30,385 nucleotides of DNA from CADCSY01 sp038255685 (GCA_038255685.1 JBBSLC010000016.1:1-30385); one strand, 5' to 3'; positions 14,999-23,739 are shown, numbered from the stretch's first letter. The notes: a model not told the origin generated them from the sequence alone. Numbers and translations: made by a program.

Positions 14999-15799
14999 GT
15001 GGGCGACGTCGACCGGCTGAGGAGCGAGCCGCCCTGGTGGCAGCCGTGGCGTCGACGGTCCGAGAAGCGCAGCGGCCTCGCCCTGCTCACCGTGCCGCTC
15101 GTCGTGGTCTTCGGTGCTGCTGCGCTCGGCAACGCCCTGGCCCCTGCGCTCGTCGACGACCAGCCCGAGCTGCTCCTGGCGTTGAACGCGACCACCCGGC
15201 ACCTCCTCTTGACCTCGACGTCGGTCGACGTGGTGCCATGGGTGCTGCTCGGCCTCGGCCGTCGGCTGCTCGAGGACCCGTTCCTCTACTTCATCGGGCG
15301 CTGGCACGGCGACGACGCCCTCGCCTGGGTCGAGCGGAAGGCGGGTGGCGGACGTTGGCTCGACCTCGTCCGGCGTCGCTTCCGCCTCCTCGGCTACCCC
15401 CTCGTCGCCCTCGCCCCCGGTGGCGTCGTGTGCCTCCTCGCAGGAGCATCGGGCATGGGCCCGGTCGCGTTCGTGACGCTGAACGTCGTCGGGACGCTCG
15501 TCACCCTCGCCGCCCTGCGTCGCTTCGGTGAGGAGGCGGCTGCGCCGATCGACGCCGTCGTCGCCTTCGCCGGTGAGCACGTCATCCCGCTCACCGCACT
15601 GACCGTGGCCCTGACCGCGGCATGGCTCTGGCGCCGGCGCGGAACCGAGCGCCTCACGCCAGGTGCCGAACCGACGGCGGTAACGTCCGGGGATGGCCGC
15701 GCCGCCCTCGCCACCGGTCGTGGGGCGACAGCCGGCGCGCCTGCCCCGCCAGCAGCGTCGCGAGCACTTCCTCGACGTCGCCGGAGAGCTCGTCGCTGA
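14999..15799 (+). CDS. DedA/VTT-domain-like membrane protein
   Basis: 266 aa. Several hydrophobic helices are visible: about 26-48 (ALLTVPLVVVFGAAALGNAL), 70-95, 133-152 (YPLVALAPGGVVCLLAGASG), 155-175 and 195-213. The segment EDPFLYFIGRWHGDDALAWVERK, the second arginine-rich cytoplasmic stretch and the VCLLAGASGM loop resemble the DedA/SNARE-associated (VTT) fold, whose members are lipid scramblases or transporters. The last 35 residues (after WLWRRRGTERL) are Arg/Ala-rich and lie where the reading frame overlaps the TetR gene by 107 bp, so this tail may be non-functional or the product of overprinting. The GTG start is supported by the -10 box. Confidence 0.6.
   Translation: MGDVDRLRSEPPWWQPWRRRSEKRSGLALLTVPLVVVFGAAALGNALAPALVDDQPELLLALNATTRHLLLTSTSVDVVPWVLLGLGRRLLEDPFLYFIGRWHGDDALAWVERKAGGGRWLDLVRRRFRLLGYPLVALAPGGVVCLLAGASGMGPVAFVTLNVVGTLVTLAALRRFGEEAAAPIDAVVAFAGEHVIPLTALTVALTAAWLWRRRGTERLTPGAEPTAVTSGDGRAALATGRGATAGAPAPPAASRALPRRRRRARR
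15681..15686 (+). promoter_or_regulatory. -10-like box TAACGT for the TetR gene
   Basis: TAACGT occupies -12 to -7 before the ATG at 15693, the same spacing as the TAGCGT boxes upstream of 9958 and 14999. It lies inside the DedA-like coding region and suggests the TetR gene has its own leaderless promoter. Confidence 0.4.
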
Positions 15800-16316
15800 G
15801 ATCGGCGTCGCAGCGGTCACCATGGAGGCCGTCGCCACCCGCGCCGGGGTGAGCAAAGGCCTCGGCTACGCCTACTTCGACAACGCCGCCGACCTCCTCG
15901 TCGAGCTGTTCGACCGCGAGATGGCCATCGTCGACGAGCGGGTGAGCGAGGCGCTCGTCGACGCCGTCGGCTTCGAGGAGCGCCTGCGGGCAACCCTGCT
16001 CGCCTGGTTCGACGTCATGGCGGAGCGGGGCGCGGTGATGGCCGCCCTGTACGTCCCCGAGGCCGAAGGCGCCGTCGCCGCCCGCCGCCGGACGAGGACG
16101 CGCGACGTCGAGCGCTACTGGGCGCACCTCGCCTCAGAGGCCTTCGGTCTCTCCGAGGCCCAGGCGAAGACGGCGGCGGCGATCCTCCTGGCCGGCACGA
16201 ACGGCGCCCTCGAGCAGTGGGTGGCCCGCCGGGCGTCTCGCCACGAGCTGGTCGGGACCTTCACGACGATGACCGTCGGCGCCCTCCGTGCCCTGGCGGA
16301 CGCCCCCTCGGCCTGA
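15693..16316 (+). CDS. TetR/AcrR-family transcriptional regulator
   Basis: 207 aa. The helix-turn-helix runs from about residue 22 to 68: REHFLDVAGELVAEIGVAAVTMEAVATRAGVSKGLGYAYFDNAADLL, with the normal TetR pattern (VSKGLGYAYF replacing the usual VSKGTLYRHF). The remaining helical part is the ligand-binding and dimer domain. ATG at 15693 is supported by a TAACGT box at -12; GTG at 15720 would reduce the overlap with the DedA-like gene. It ends 126 bp before the transporter operon on the same strand, with a hairpin and a perfect palindrome in between, so it is the best candidate regulator of that operon. The inducer is unknown. Confidence 0.92.
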   Translation: MAAPPSPPVVGRQPARLPRQQRREHFLDVAGELVAEIGVAAVTMEAVATRAGVSKGLGYAYFDNAADLLVELFDREMAIVDERVSEALVDAVGFEERLRATLLAWFDVMAERGAVMAALYVPEAEGAVAARRRTRTRDVERYWAHLASEAFGLSEAQAKTAAAILLAGTNGALEQWVARRASRHELVGTFTTMTVGALRALADAPSA

Positions 16317-16329
16317 ACGGCTGTCGCTG

Positions 16330-16348
16330 GAGGGTCCTGTTGACCCTC
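16330..16348. terminator. Hairpin downstream of the TetR gene
   Basis: Arms GAGGGTC (16330-16336) and GACCCTC (16342-16348) form a perfect 7-bp stem with a 5-nt loop, 13 bp after the TetR stop. No T-tract follows. It could end the DedA-TetR transcript before the transporter operon. Confidence 0.4.
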
Positions 16349-16388
16349 ACGTCAGGAATCTCGAGGGCGAGGCAGGAGGAGGCCCGGC

Positions 16389-16406
16389 AGGTGACGAACG
16401 TCACCT
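16389..16406. promoter_or_regulatory. 18-bp perfect palindrome upstream of the transporter operon
   Basis: AGGTGACG-AA-CGTCACCT has 8-bp perfect arms around two bases, 36 bp upstream of the ATG at 16443. The right arm touches a TTGACC -35-like sequence (16406-16411). Its size and symmetry suit a TetR-type operator, and a TetR gene lies directly upstream. No clear -10 was found downstream of it. Confidence 0.5.
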
Positions 16407-16442
16407 TGACCGCAAGCACCTCGTCGACCCTGGGGGGTTGGG

Positions 16443-18251
16443 ATGCGCAGCACGTCCCTGAAGCTGTACGCACCGTTCATCGCACTCGCCATGGTGCAGG
16501 CACTGTTCGTGGTGGTGGCGCCGTCGAACGGCGGCGGCACCGACGTGTCTGCGCTCGACGGGCTGAGCGCCGACGGCTTCGGAGACGAGGGCGGCTTCGT
16601 CGACGGCGCCGCCGGCCCGGTCGGCGCCGACGGCTTCGACCCCGGCACCGGCGAGCCGATCGCAGGGGCTGACCTCGGTACCGGTCCGACAGGCGGGACG
16701 AGCGGGCCGGGAGGTACGAGCCCTTCGGGAGGTCCGACGGGTACCGGAGCACCTGTCGACGCAGACGGTGACGGCGAGCCCGACCCGGTCCAGCCCGGCG
16801 CGCCCGCCCCTGGGCCGCAGAGCCAGGGCGGCGGGGTCGCTGCGGCCGGTGACACGAGCCACTGCAAGGGTGGCCAGCAGACCGACGTGACCTTCAACGC
16901 ACCCCCGTGCGCACCGAAGTTCGAGGGCGACAACGGCGGCGCCACCTACCAGGGCGTGTCCGGCGACAAGGTCCTCGTGATCGACTTCCAGTGCCAGCCG
17001 AACGAGCAGGTCGATGCCATCCTCGCCACCCAGGGCCTCGCTGCGTCCAAGCAGGAGTCGGACGCCTTCCGGGCTGCGGCGGCGAAGTACCTCAACGAGA
17101 CCTACGAGTTCTACGGCCGCACCCTCGAGATCAAGCCGGTCGTCGGCGACTGCACGCTCACGCCGCCCGACCCGGCCAAGAGCCGCCAGGCCGCCACCGA
17201 GGTGGCAAAGATGCAGCCGTTCGCCGTCATCCACTACGCAGGCGGCCCCGAGACCCACGACGTGTGGGCCCGCAACGGCATCATCAGCCTCGGCGGCCCC
17301 CACCAGGTCAACAGCTTCTACAACGGCCGGCGCCCGTTCCGCTACGACGTCTTCATCGACGGCACCCAGAGCGCCGACATCATCGCCGAGTACTACTGCA
17401 AGAAGCTCGCCGCCGGCACCGCCACCAACGCCGGGAGCGTCATCCACCCCACCATCGGTGGCCGCACCACACCCCGCAAGCTGGCGGTGGTCGTGCCCGA
17501 CAACGGCAACGGCTCGACGGTGCCGAACGCCCAGCGGGTGCAGCAGCGCGTGCAGGAGTGCAGCGGCAAAGAAGTGCCGCTGTTCACCTACGCCTCGGAC
17601 ATCAACCGGGCGACCGAGCAGACCCGGGCGACCGTCGCCGGCCTCATCGACGCCCAGGTGACGACCGTGGTGTGCATGTGCGACCCCATCGCACCGGTGT
17701 TCCTCACCCAGGGCATGACGCAGAACAGCTACTTCCCCGAGCACATGCTGGCCGGCCTCGGGCTGCTCGACTTCGACAAGCTCGGACGCCTCTACGACGC
17801 GGCGCAGTGGACGCACGCCTTCGGCCCGAGCCACCTCGTCACACCGGTGCCACACGAGCAGACCGACGCCAGCAAGATCTGGCGTGCTGCGGGCAACAGC
17901 GGCCTGCCGTGCCAGAGCTGCAACCTGCCCTGGGGCTACTTCTCGCTCATCGGCGGGATGATCCAGGGCGCGGGACCGAACCTCAACCCCCTCACGGTCG
18001 AGAAGTCCCTCCTCACGTCAGCCCCGCGCGGAGGCTTCGAGCAGACCGGCGGGCGCAACGACATCTACCTGATCAAGTTCGGCAAGGACGACTACACCGC
18101 CATCTCGGACTTCCGTGAGGTGTTCTGGGATGCCAACGCGGTGTCGACCATCGACAACCAGCGTGGCGCCTACGTCAACATCGACGACGGACGTCGCTAT
18201 GAGCTCGGCCAGCTCAACGGGGACTTCAAGGTCGCCCCGAAGGCATCATGA
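16443..18251 (+). CDS. Type 1 solute-binding protein (LivJ-like) with long Gly/Pro tether
   Basis: 602 aa. Residues 8-27 are a hydrophobic signal or anchor (LYAPFIALAMVQALFVVVAP) with no lipobox cysteine, so the protein is anchored by an uncleaved helix or secreted. Residues 28-140 are a low-complexity Gly/Asp/Pro/Thr linker. The type 1 periplasmic-binding fold follows, starting near GVSGDKVLVIDFQ, with FAVIHYAGGPETHDVWARNGIISLGGP as the typical middle strand-turn. Ten cysteines (including VVCMCDP and CQSCNLPW) suggest disulfides. It should capture the substrate for the downstream Liv-like permease; an amino acid, amide or other small organic solute is expected. GGGGGG lies just upstream of the ATG. 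It overlaps the permease start by ATGA. Confidence 0.85.
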   Translation: MRSTSLKLYAPFIALAMVQALFVVVAPSNGGGTDVSALDGLSADGFGDEGGFVDGAAGPVGADGFDPGTGEPIAGADLGTGPTGGTSGPGGTSPSGGPTGTGAPVDADGDGEPDPVQPGAPAPGPQSQGGGVAAAGDTSHCKGGQQTDVTFNAPPCAPKFEGDNGGATYQGVSGDKVLVIDFQCQPNEQVDAILATQGLAASKQESDAFRAAAAKYLNETYEFYGRTLEIKPVVGDCTLTPPDPAKSRQAATEVAKMQPFAVIHYAGGPETHDVWARNGIISLGGPHQVNSFYNGRRPFRYDVFIDGTQSADIIAEYYCKKLAAGTATNAGSVIHPTIGGRTTPRKLAVVVPDNGNGSTVPNAQRVQQRVQECSGKEVPLFTYASDINRATEQTRATVAGLIDAQVTTVVCMCDPIAPVFLTQGMTQNSYFPEHMLAGLGLLDFDKLGRLYDAAQWTHAFGPSHLVTPVPHEQTDASKIWRAAGNSGLPCQSCNLPWGYFSLIGGMIQGAGPNLNPLTVEKSLLTSAPRGGFEQTGGRNDIYLIKFGKDDYTAISDFREVFWDANAVSTIDNQRGAYVNIDDGRRYELGQLNGDFKVAPKAS

Positions 18252-20704
18252 CCACGACCGAGCAGACCCTCCAGGCCGAGGCGCTCGTCACGACGCCGGC
18301 AGCCGAGCCGACCACCCCCCAGCCGGGTGACGACGAAGGTCGCGACGAGCGGGAACCCAGCGGCCCCTCGAAGCTCATCGAGCTCTGGCGCCACCCGGTG
18401 TGGGGCACGGCGACGCGCGTCGTCCTCGCCTACCTCGTGCTCGTCGAGATCGGTGTCCAGCTCGTGTTCGGGCGCATACAGCTCGGACCGCTCGACATCG
18501 GGCTCCAATCGAGTGACATCCCCCGAGCGCTGTTCCTGAACGGCGCGCTCACCGGGCTCCTGTACGGCCTGCTCGGGATGGGGCTCATCCTCATCTACAA
18601 GGCGAACAGGATCATCAACTTCGCCCAAGCCCAGCTCGGTTCGGTGCCGGCAGTCCTCGCCCTCCTGCTGATCACCCGCCAGGGCGTGCCCTATGTGGTG
18701 GCCGTGCCCATCATGATCATCACGGCGATCGCGCTCGGGGCGCTCGTCGAGATCGTGTTCATCAGGCGCTTCCGCGAGGCGCCACGGCTGATCCTCACGG
18801 TGGCCACCATCGGCATCTCGCTCCTGCTGCTCGGTCTCGAGCTCTTCGTCCAGGAGCTGGTCACCGGCGAGCTGGCGGTCAGCAGCGAGTTCTCGACACC
18901 GTTCAGCGGCTTGCGGGTCCTGTTCGGGCCGCTCAACTTCACCGGCGACTTCGCCATCGTCGGCGTCGTGACGGTGCTCGTCGTGCTCGCGCTCGGTGCG
19001 TTCTTCCGCTTCACCGACATGGGCATCGCCACCAGGGCATCAGCCGAGAACGGCGAGCGGGCAGCGCTGCTCGGCATCCCCGTCGCCCGGGTGTCGACCA
19101 TCGTGTGGATCATCGCTGCCGTCCTCTCGGCCCTCGCGGTCTTCCTCCGGGCGCCGATCGTCGGTCTCAGCCTGGGCGGCGCGATCGGACCTTCCGTGCT
19201 GCTCTACGGCCTCGCCGCCGCCGTCATCGCCCGCATGGACAGCCTGCCCACGTGCGTCATCGCCGGCATGGGCATCGGCATCATCGACCAGGCCGCCATC
19301 TTCGGCACCCGCCGATCCAACCTCGCCATCGCCACCATGCTCGTGGTCATCCTCGTCGCCCTGCTCGTGCAGAAGGGCAAGCTGGCCCGGGCATTCGACA
19401 CCGGGGCGGGGACCTGGGAGGCGGCCCGGGAGTACCGGGGCATCCCGAACGAGCTGCGAGACGTCCGGCAGGTCACGACGGCGAGAGCGGTGATCGCCGC
19501 CGTCGTCGGCTTCGTCGTCTTCGTCCTGCCCATCCTGCTGCCGGAGCGCTATGCCGGACGCTTCACCCTCGTCGCCATCGTCGCCATGGTCGGCGTCTCG
19601 CTCGTGATCCTCACCGGCTGGTCGGGCCAGATCAGCCTCGGGCAGTTCGCCTTCGCCGGCATCGGAGCCGCCGTGGCAGCCGGCCTGAGCGTGCGAGGCG
19701 CAGACTTCTTCGTCTGCATCCTGCTCGGCGGTGTCGCCGGGGCCGTCGCCGCCGTCCTCATCGGCCTGCCCGCCCTCCGCATCCAGGGGCTGTTCCTGGC
19801 GGTGACCACGTTGTCGCTCGCCTTCGCCGTCGAAGCCGTCGTGCTCAACCCGCTCTACTTCGGCTGGCTGCTGCCCGAGCAGGGCCAGACCGTCGAGCGC
19901 CCGAACCTCTACGGCCGGTTCAGCACGCAGTCGGACTACCGCTACTACTACGTGGTCCTCGTCTTCCTGGCGCTCTCGCTGCTCGCAGCGCGATCCTTGC
20001 GACGCAACCGCTCCGGTCGCGTGCTCATCGGCGTGCGGGACAACGGGAAGGCGGTCCAGGCCTACGGCGTGAACCTCGCCCGCACCCGGCTGGCGGCGTT
20101 CGCCATCTCCGGGTTCATCGCGGCGGTCGCCGGTGGACTCCTCGCCTTCTCCTCCCAGGCGGTCGACGCCGGCACCTTCGCCCCCGAGCGCTCCATCGCC
20201 GTCTTCGCGGTGACGGTCATCGGCGGGCTCACCTCCCTGCCGGGCGCCATGCTCGGCGCCGTCTACGTCGAGGGCGTGCCCGCAGCGCTCGGGGCCAGCC
20301 CCATCGTCACGCTGCTCACGAGCGGGGTCGGCCTCCTCGCCCTCCTGCTCTTCCAGCCCGGCGGACTGTCCGAGCTGATCTTCAAGGCCCGCGACTCGTT
20401 CCTCCGCAAGGTCGCTGCGAAGGAGGGCATCCACGTGCCGAGCCTGATCGCCGACTCGCTCCAGGACGCCGCTGAGGCCGACGCCGAGGTCGTCTCCAGC
20501 GCCGAGCACCACATCGAGGTCGTCGAGGCGATCGAGCACGTCGAGCTCGTCGGCTGCCCCCTGTGCGGTGCCCGCATCCCGATCCACGAGGTGAGCCTCC
20601 ACGAGCACTTCCGGGTGACCGACGACGGCGCACCCCCGCCCTCGGAGCTGCTCCTCACGAGCAACGGCAACGGCAACGGAGCCAGGAAGGCAGGGACCCG
20701 ATGA
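18248..20704 (+). CDS. LivH-LivM fused ABC permease with C-terminal Cys/His tail
   Basis: 818 aa; both permease subunits of a branched-chain amino acid (HAAT) type importer in one chain. The LivH half (about 60-390) has the signature NRIINFAQAQLG at 120-131 and the ENGERAALLGI coupling segment. The LivM half (about 405-720) has GWSGQISLGQFAFAGIGA from 457 and the matching RDNGKAVQAYGV coupling segment. A 45-residue polar N terminus and a roughly 100-residue cytoplasmic C tail are extra. The tail contains C770-P-L-C773 followed by H780, H785 and H787, a possible zinc knuckle, and ends in an NGNGNG stretch. Genes before and after overlap by 4 bp. Confidence 0.9.
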   Translation: MTTTEQTLQAEALVTTPAAEPTTPQPGDDEGRDEREPSGPSKLIELWRHPVWGTATRVVLAYLVLVEIGVQLVFGRIQLGPLDIGLQSSDIPRALFLNGALTGLLYGLLGMGLILIYKANRIINFAQAQLGSVPAVLALLLITRQGVPYVVAVPIMIITAIALGALVEIVFIRRFREAPRLILTVATIGISLLLLGLELFVQELVTGELAVSSEFSTPFSGLRVLFGPLNFTGDFAIVGVVTVLVVLALGAFFRFTDMGIATRASAENGERAALLGIPVARVSTIVWIIAAVLSALAVFLRAPIVGLSLGGAIGPSVLLYGLAAAVIARMDSLPTCVIAGMGIGIIDQAAIFGTRRSNLAIATMLVVILVALLVQKGKLARAFDTGAGTWEAAREYRGIPNELRDVRQVTTARAVIAAVVGFVVFVLPILLPERYAGRFTLVAIVAMVGVSLVILTGWSGQISLGQFAFAGIGAAVAAGLSVRGADFFVCILLGGVAGAVAAVLIGLPALRIQGLFLAVTTLSLAFAVEAVVLNPLYFGWLLPEQGQTVERPNLYGRFSTQSDYRYYYVVLVFLALSLLAARSLRRNRSGRVLIGVRDNGKAVQAYGVNLARTRLAAFAISGFIAAVAGGLLAFSSQAVDAGTFAPERSIAVFAVTVIGGLTSLPGAMLGAVYVEGVPAALGASPIVTLLTSGVGLLALLLFQPGGLSELIFKARDSFLRKVAAKEGIHVPSLIADSLQDAAEADAEVVSSAEHHIEVVEAIEHVELVGCPLCGARIPIHEVSLHEHFRVTDDGAPPPSELLLTSNGNGNGARKAGTR

Positions 20705-23700
20705 GCGCCATCGCCAGCGCCTTCAAGAACGTGCACGGCCCTCGCAGGATGCTGCGGGAGGCGACGGGCGACAACGCGAAGTTGCCCCTGCTGGTGCTCT
20801 TCCTGCTGAACGCCGTCGACGAGCTCGACCAGGTCACGTTCGGCGTCGTCGCACCGAACATCCGCGACACGTTCGGCGTGAGCGAGGCCACGATCGTGAC
20901 GGTCGGCTCGCTGTCCGCAGCGCTCGTGATCATGCTCGTCGTGCCGGTCGGCTACCAGGCCGACCGCCGCAACCGGGTGAAGATGGTCTCGGCTGCCGCC
21001 CTCATCTGGGGTGCGATGACCGTGCTCACCGGGCTCTCCGGCTTCGTCGGTGCCTTCGGGCTGCTCGTCCTCGCACGCTTCGGCGCCGGCCTCGGCCGGG
21101 TCATGAACGAGCCGGTCCACGTCAGCTTGATCGCCGACTACTACCCGCCGGCCAGCCACGGTCGCATCTACAGCCTCCACCGCTCGGCCAACGCCGTCGG
21201 CGGCGTGCTCGTCCTCGCCTGTGGCCTCCTCGCCGACATCGTCGGCTGGCGCCTCGGCTTCGTGCTGCTGTCCATCCCCACGTTCATCGCCTGGACCCTG
21301 CTCAGCCGTTTGCAAGAGCCGGTCCGGGGCGCCTCGATCGACCAGGCCATGGCCCTGCGAGCCGACGAGTCGGACAAGGTGCCGTTCACCGAGGCCTACC
21401 GCCGGCTGAAGGGCATCCCCAGCCTCAAGCGCACCTGGTACGCCGGCTACTTCATCGGCGCCAGCGTCGTGCCGATCGCCACGTTCTTCAACTTCTTCTT
21501 CGAAGAGGTCTACAACATCGACAGCATCTTCCAGCGGGCTGCCATCACCACCCTGTACGCCGTCGGTTCGCTGATCGGCCTGCAGGTCGGGTCGCACTGG
21601 TCGACCAAGGCGCTGATGTCCGGCGACCTCGGCAAGCTCGCCACCTACGGCGGCATCGCCCTCATCAGCTCGGCCGTGGTGCTCGTCCTCATGGCCCAGT
21701 CGCCGTTCCTGGGCATGTCCATCTTCTTCGTGTTCATCCTCGGGGGAGGCGTCGCCTTCAACTCCTTCGGCCTCCCCCTGCTCGCCGCCGTCGCACCGGC
21801 ACGGCTGCGCTCCCAGGCTCTCGGCTACTTCGTCTTCTTCATCGGGCTCGGTGCCCTCACCCTCAGCCCGATCGTCGCCACGTTCGGCGAGCGCAACGGC
21901 TACCGAGCCGGCATCACCATCCTCTCTGTCGTGCTCGCCATCGCCGGCGTGATCTACGCCAGCAGCAACAAGTTCGCCAAGCGCGACGCAGAGCAGGCGT
22001 TCAACACGCTGATGCTCGAAGCCGGGTTGCGCAGCGACGCAGCCGAAGGATCCGAGGGCGCGCTGCTCGTGTGCAAGGACGTCGAGGTCGCCTACGGCCA
22101 GGTACAGGTTCTGTTCGGCGTGGACCTCGTCGTGCGCCCCGGTGAGATCGTCGCCCTGCTCGGCACGAACGGCGCCGGCAAGTCGACCCTGCTCAAGGCG
22201 ATCAGCGGCACCGTCGACCCCATCGGCGGGGCCATCTTCTTCGAGGGCGGCGACATCACCCACGCCGACGCCGGCAAGACCGCCCGGGCCGGCATCGTGC
22301 AGGTCCCCGGCGGCAAGGCCGTGTTCCCGACCCTCACCGTCGCCGAGCACCTCCGCGCCGCGGGCTGGCTCTACCGGGATGACCCGGAGTACCTGAGGGC
22401 GGCGAACGCCGACGTCCTGAAGACGTTCCCCCGCCTCCAGGAGCGGATCGACCAGATGGCCGGCAACCTCTCCGGTGGCGAGCAGCAGATGCTCGCACTC
22501 GGCATGGCCTTCATCGCCAAGCCGAAGCTGCTCATGATCGACGAGCTCTCCCTCGGTCTCGCGCCCACCATCGTCGAGCAGCTGCTCGTGATCGTGCGCC
22601 GCATCCAGGCATCCGGCACCGCCATCATCCTCGTCGAGCAGTCGATCAACGTCGCCCTCACCGTCGCCGAGCGGGCGTACTTCATGGAGAAGGGCGAGGT
22701 TCGCTTCGAAGGGCCCACGGCGGAGCTGCTCGAGCGAGACGACATCGTGCGCTCGGTCTTCCTCCAGGGGGCGTCGGTGGCCAAGGGCGAGAAGGTCGCC
22801 GCAGTCGCCACCCGGGACCGCAGCCACATCCCCGATGCACCGGTGGTGCTCGAGGTCGACGGCGTGGTCAAGCGCTTCGGTGGCATCCGGGCCGTCGACG
22901 ACGCCAGCTTCACGCTGCGCAAGGGCGAGATCCTCGGACTCATCGGGCCCAACGGTGCAGGCAAGACGACGATCTTCGACCTGATCTCGGGCTTCCTCAT
23001 CCCCGACGGCGGGCGCATCACCTTCGAGGGCACCGACGTCACCAACCTCTCGCCCGATCGCCGGGCCATGCTCGGTCTCGGGCGCAGCTTCCAGGACGCT
23101 CGCCTCATCCCGAGCCTGACCGTGGCCGAGAACATCGCCATCGGGCTCGAGCGCCACCTCACCGTCAAGGACCACGTCGCGTCGGCGCTCTCGCTGCCGG
23201 GCGTCGTGCGCCTCGAGGAAGACGTCGCCTGGACGGTGCACGACCTCGTCGAGCTGATGAACCTCGGTGCCTACCGGGACAAGTTCGTCCGTGAGCTCTC
23301 CACCGGCTCGCGACGCATCGTCGACCTCGCCATGTGCATCGCCCACGATCCCTCCGTGCTCCTGCTCGACGAGCCGTCCTCGGGCATCGCCCAGCGCGAG
23401 ACCGAGGCACTCGGCCCGCTGCTCGAGCGCATCCAGGACGAGACCGGGTGCGCACTGCTCGTCATCGAGCACGACATGCCCCTCATCACCACCGTCTCGG
23501 ACCGGATGATCGCGCTCGAGCTCGGTCGGCCCATCGTCGAGGGCACGCCCGAGGAGGTCACCACCAACCCTCGGGTCGTGTCGTCCTACCTCGGCGGCGA
23601 CATGGCCGTCATCAACCGCTCCGGGAAGAAGCCCGCCGCCAGCACGAACGGCACGAGCACGAACGGCAACGGCAGCAACGGGAACGGGGCCGGCGGGCGA

Positions 23701-23739
23701 CGCAAGGCGCCGCTGGTCGCTGCGAGTCGGGAGACGTGA
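20701..23739 (+). CDS. MFS transporter-LivF-LivG triple fusion
   Basis: 1012 aa. Residues 1-440 are a 12-helix-type major facilitator carrier with motif A GYQADRRNR (84-92). Residues 455-690 are a LivF-like ATPase: Walker A 488-495 (GTNGAGKS), LSGGEQQ from 590, Walker B D614-E615, and Q647 at the H-loop, as in LivF proteins. Residues 715-965 are a LivG-like ATPase: Walker A 749-756 (GPNGAGKT), signature LSTG 866-869, D890-E891 and H924. The two ATPases would pair to drive the LivHM permease; how the MFS part contributes is unknown. The C tail is Asn/Gly-rich (about 981-997). It starts in the permease stop (ATGA) and ends overlapping the next ATG. Confidence 0.9.
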   Translation: MSAIASAFKNVHGPRRMLREATGDNAKLPLLVLFLLNAVDELDQVTFGVVAPNIRDTFGVSEATIVTVGSLSAALVIMLVVPVGYQADRRNRVKMVSAAALIWGAMTVLTGLSGFVGAFGLLVLARFGAGLGRVMNEPVHVSLIADYYPPASHGRIYSLHRSANAVGGVLVLACGLLADIVGWRLGFVLLSIPTFIAWTLLSRLQEPVRGASIDQAMALRADESDKVPFTEAYRRLKGIPSLKRTWYAGYFIGASVVPIATFFNFFFEEVYNIDSIFQRAAITTLYAVGSLIGLQVGSHWSTKALMSGDLGKLATYGGIALISSAVVLVLMAQSPFLGMSIFFVFILGGGVAFNSFGLPLLAAVAPARLRSQALGYFVFFIGLGALTLSPIVATFGERNGYRAGITILSVVLAIAGVIYASSNKFAKRDAEQAFNTLMLEAGLRSDAAEGSEGALLVCKDVEVAYGQVQVLFGVDLVVRPGEIVALLGTNGAGKSTLLKAISGTVDPIGGAIFFEGGDITHADAGKTARAGIVQVPGGKAVFPTLTVAEHLRAAGWLYRDDPEYLRAANADVLKTFPRLQERIDQMAGNLSGGEQQMLALGMAFIAKPKLLMIDELSLGLAPTIVEQLLVIVRRIQASGTAIILVEQSINVALTVAERAYFMEKGEVRFEGPTAELLERDDIVRSVFLQGASVAKGEKVAAVATRDRSHIPDAPVVLEVDGVVKRFGGIRAVDDASFTLRKGEILGLIGPNGAGKTTIFDLISGFLIPDGGRITFEGTDVTNLSPDRRAMLGLGRSFQDARLIPSLTVAENIAIGLERHLTVKDHVASALSLPGVVRLEEDVAWTVHDLVELMNLGAYRDKFVRELSTGSRRIVDLAMCIAHDPSVLLLDEPSSGIAQRETEALGPLLERIQDETGCALLVIEHDMPLITTVSDRMIALELGRPIVEGTPEEVTTNPRVVSSYLGGDMAVINRSGKKPAASTNGTSTNGNGSNGNGAGGRRKAPLVAASRET

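Noticed and set aside
20263..23472. Very long open frame antisense to the transporter genes
   Set aside because: It is rich in Asp, Gly, Arg, Glu and Val in the pattern expected from the complement of GC-rich codons, and it runs opposite to genes with clear Walker and transporter motifs.
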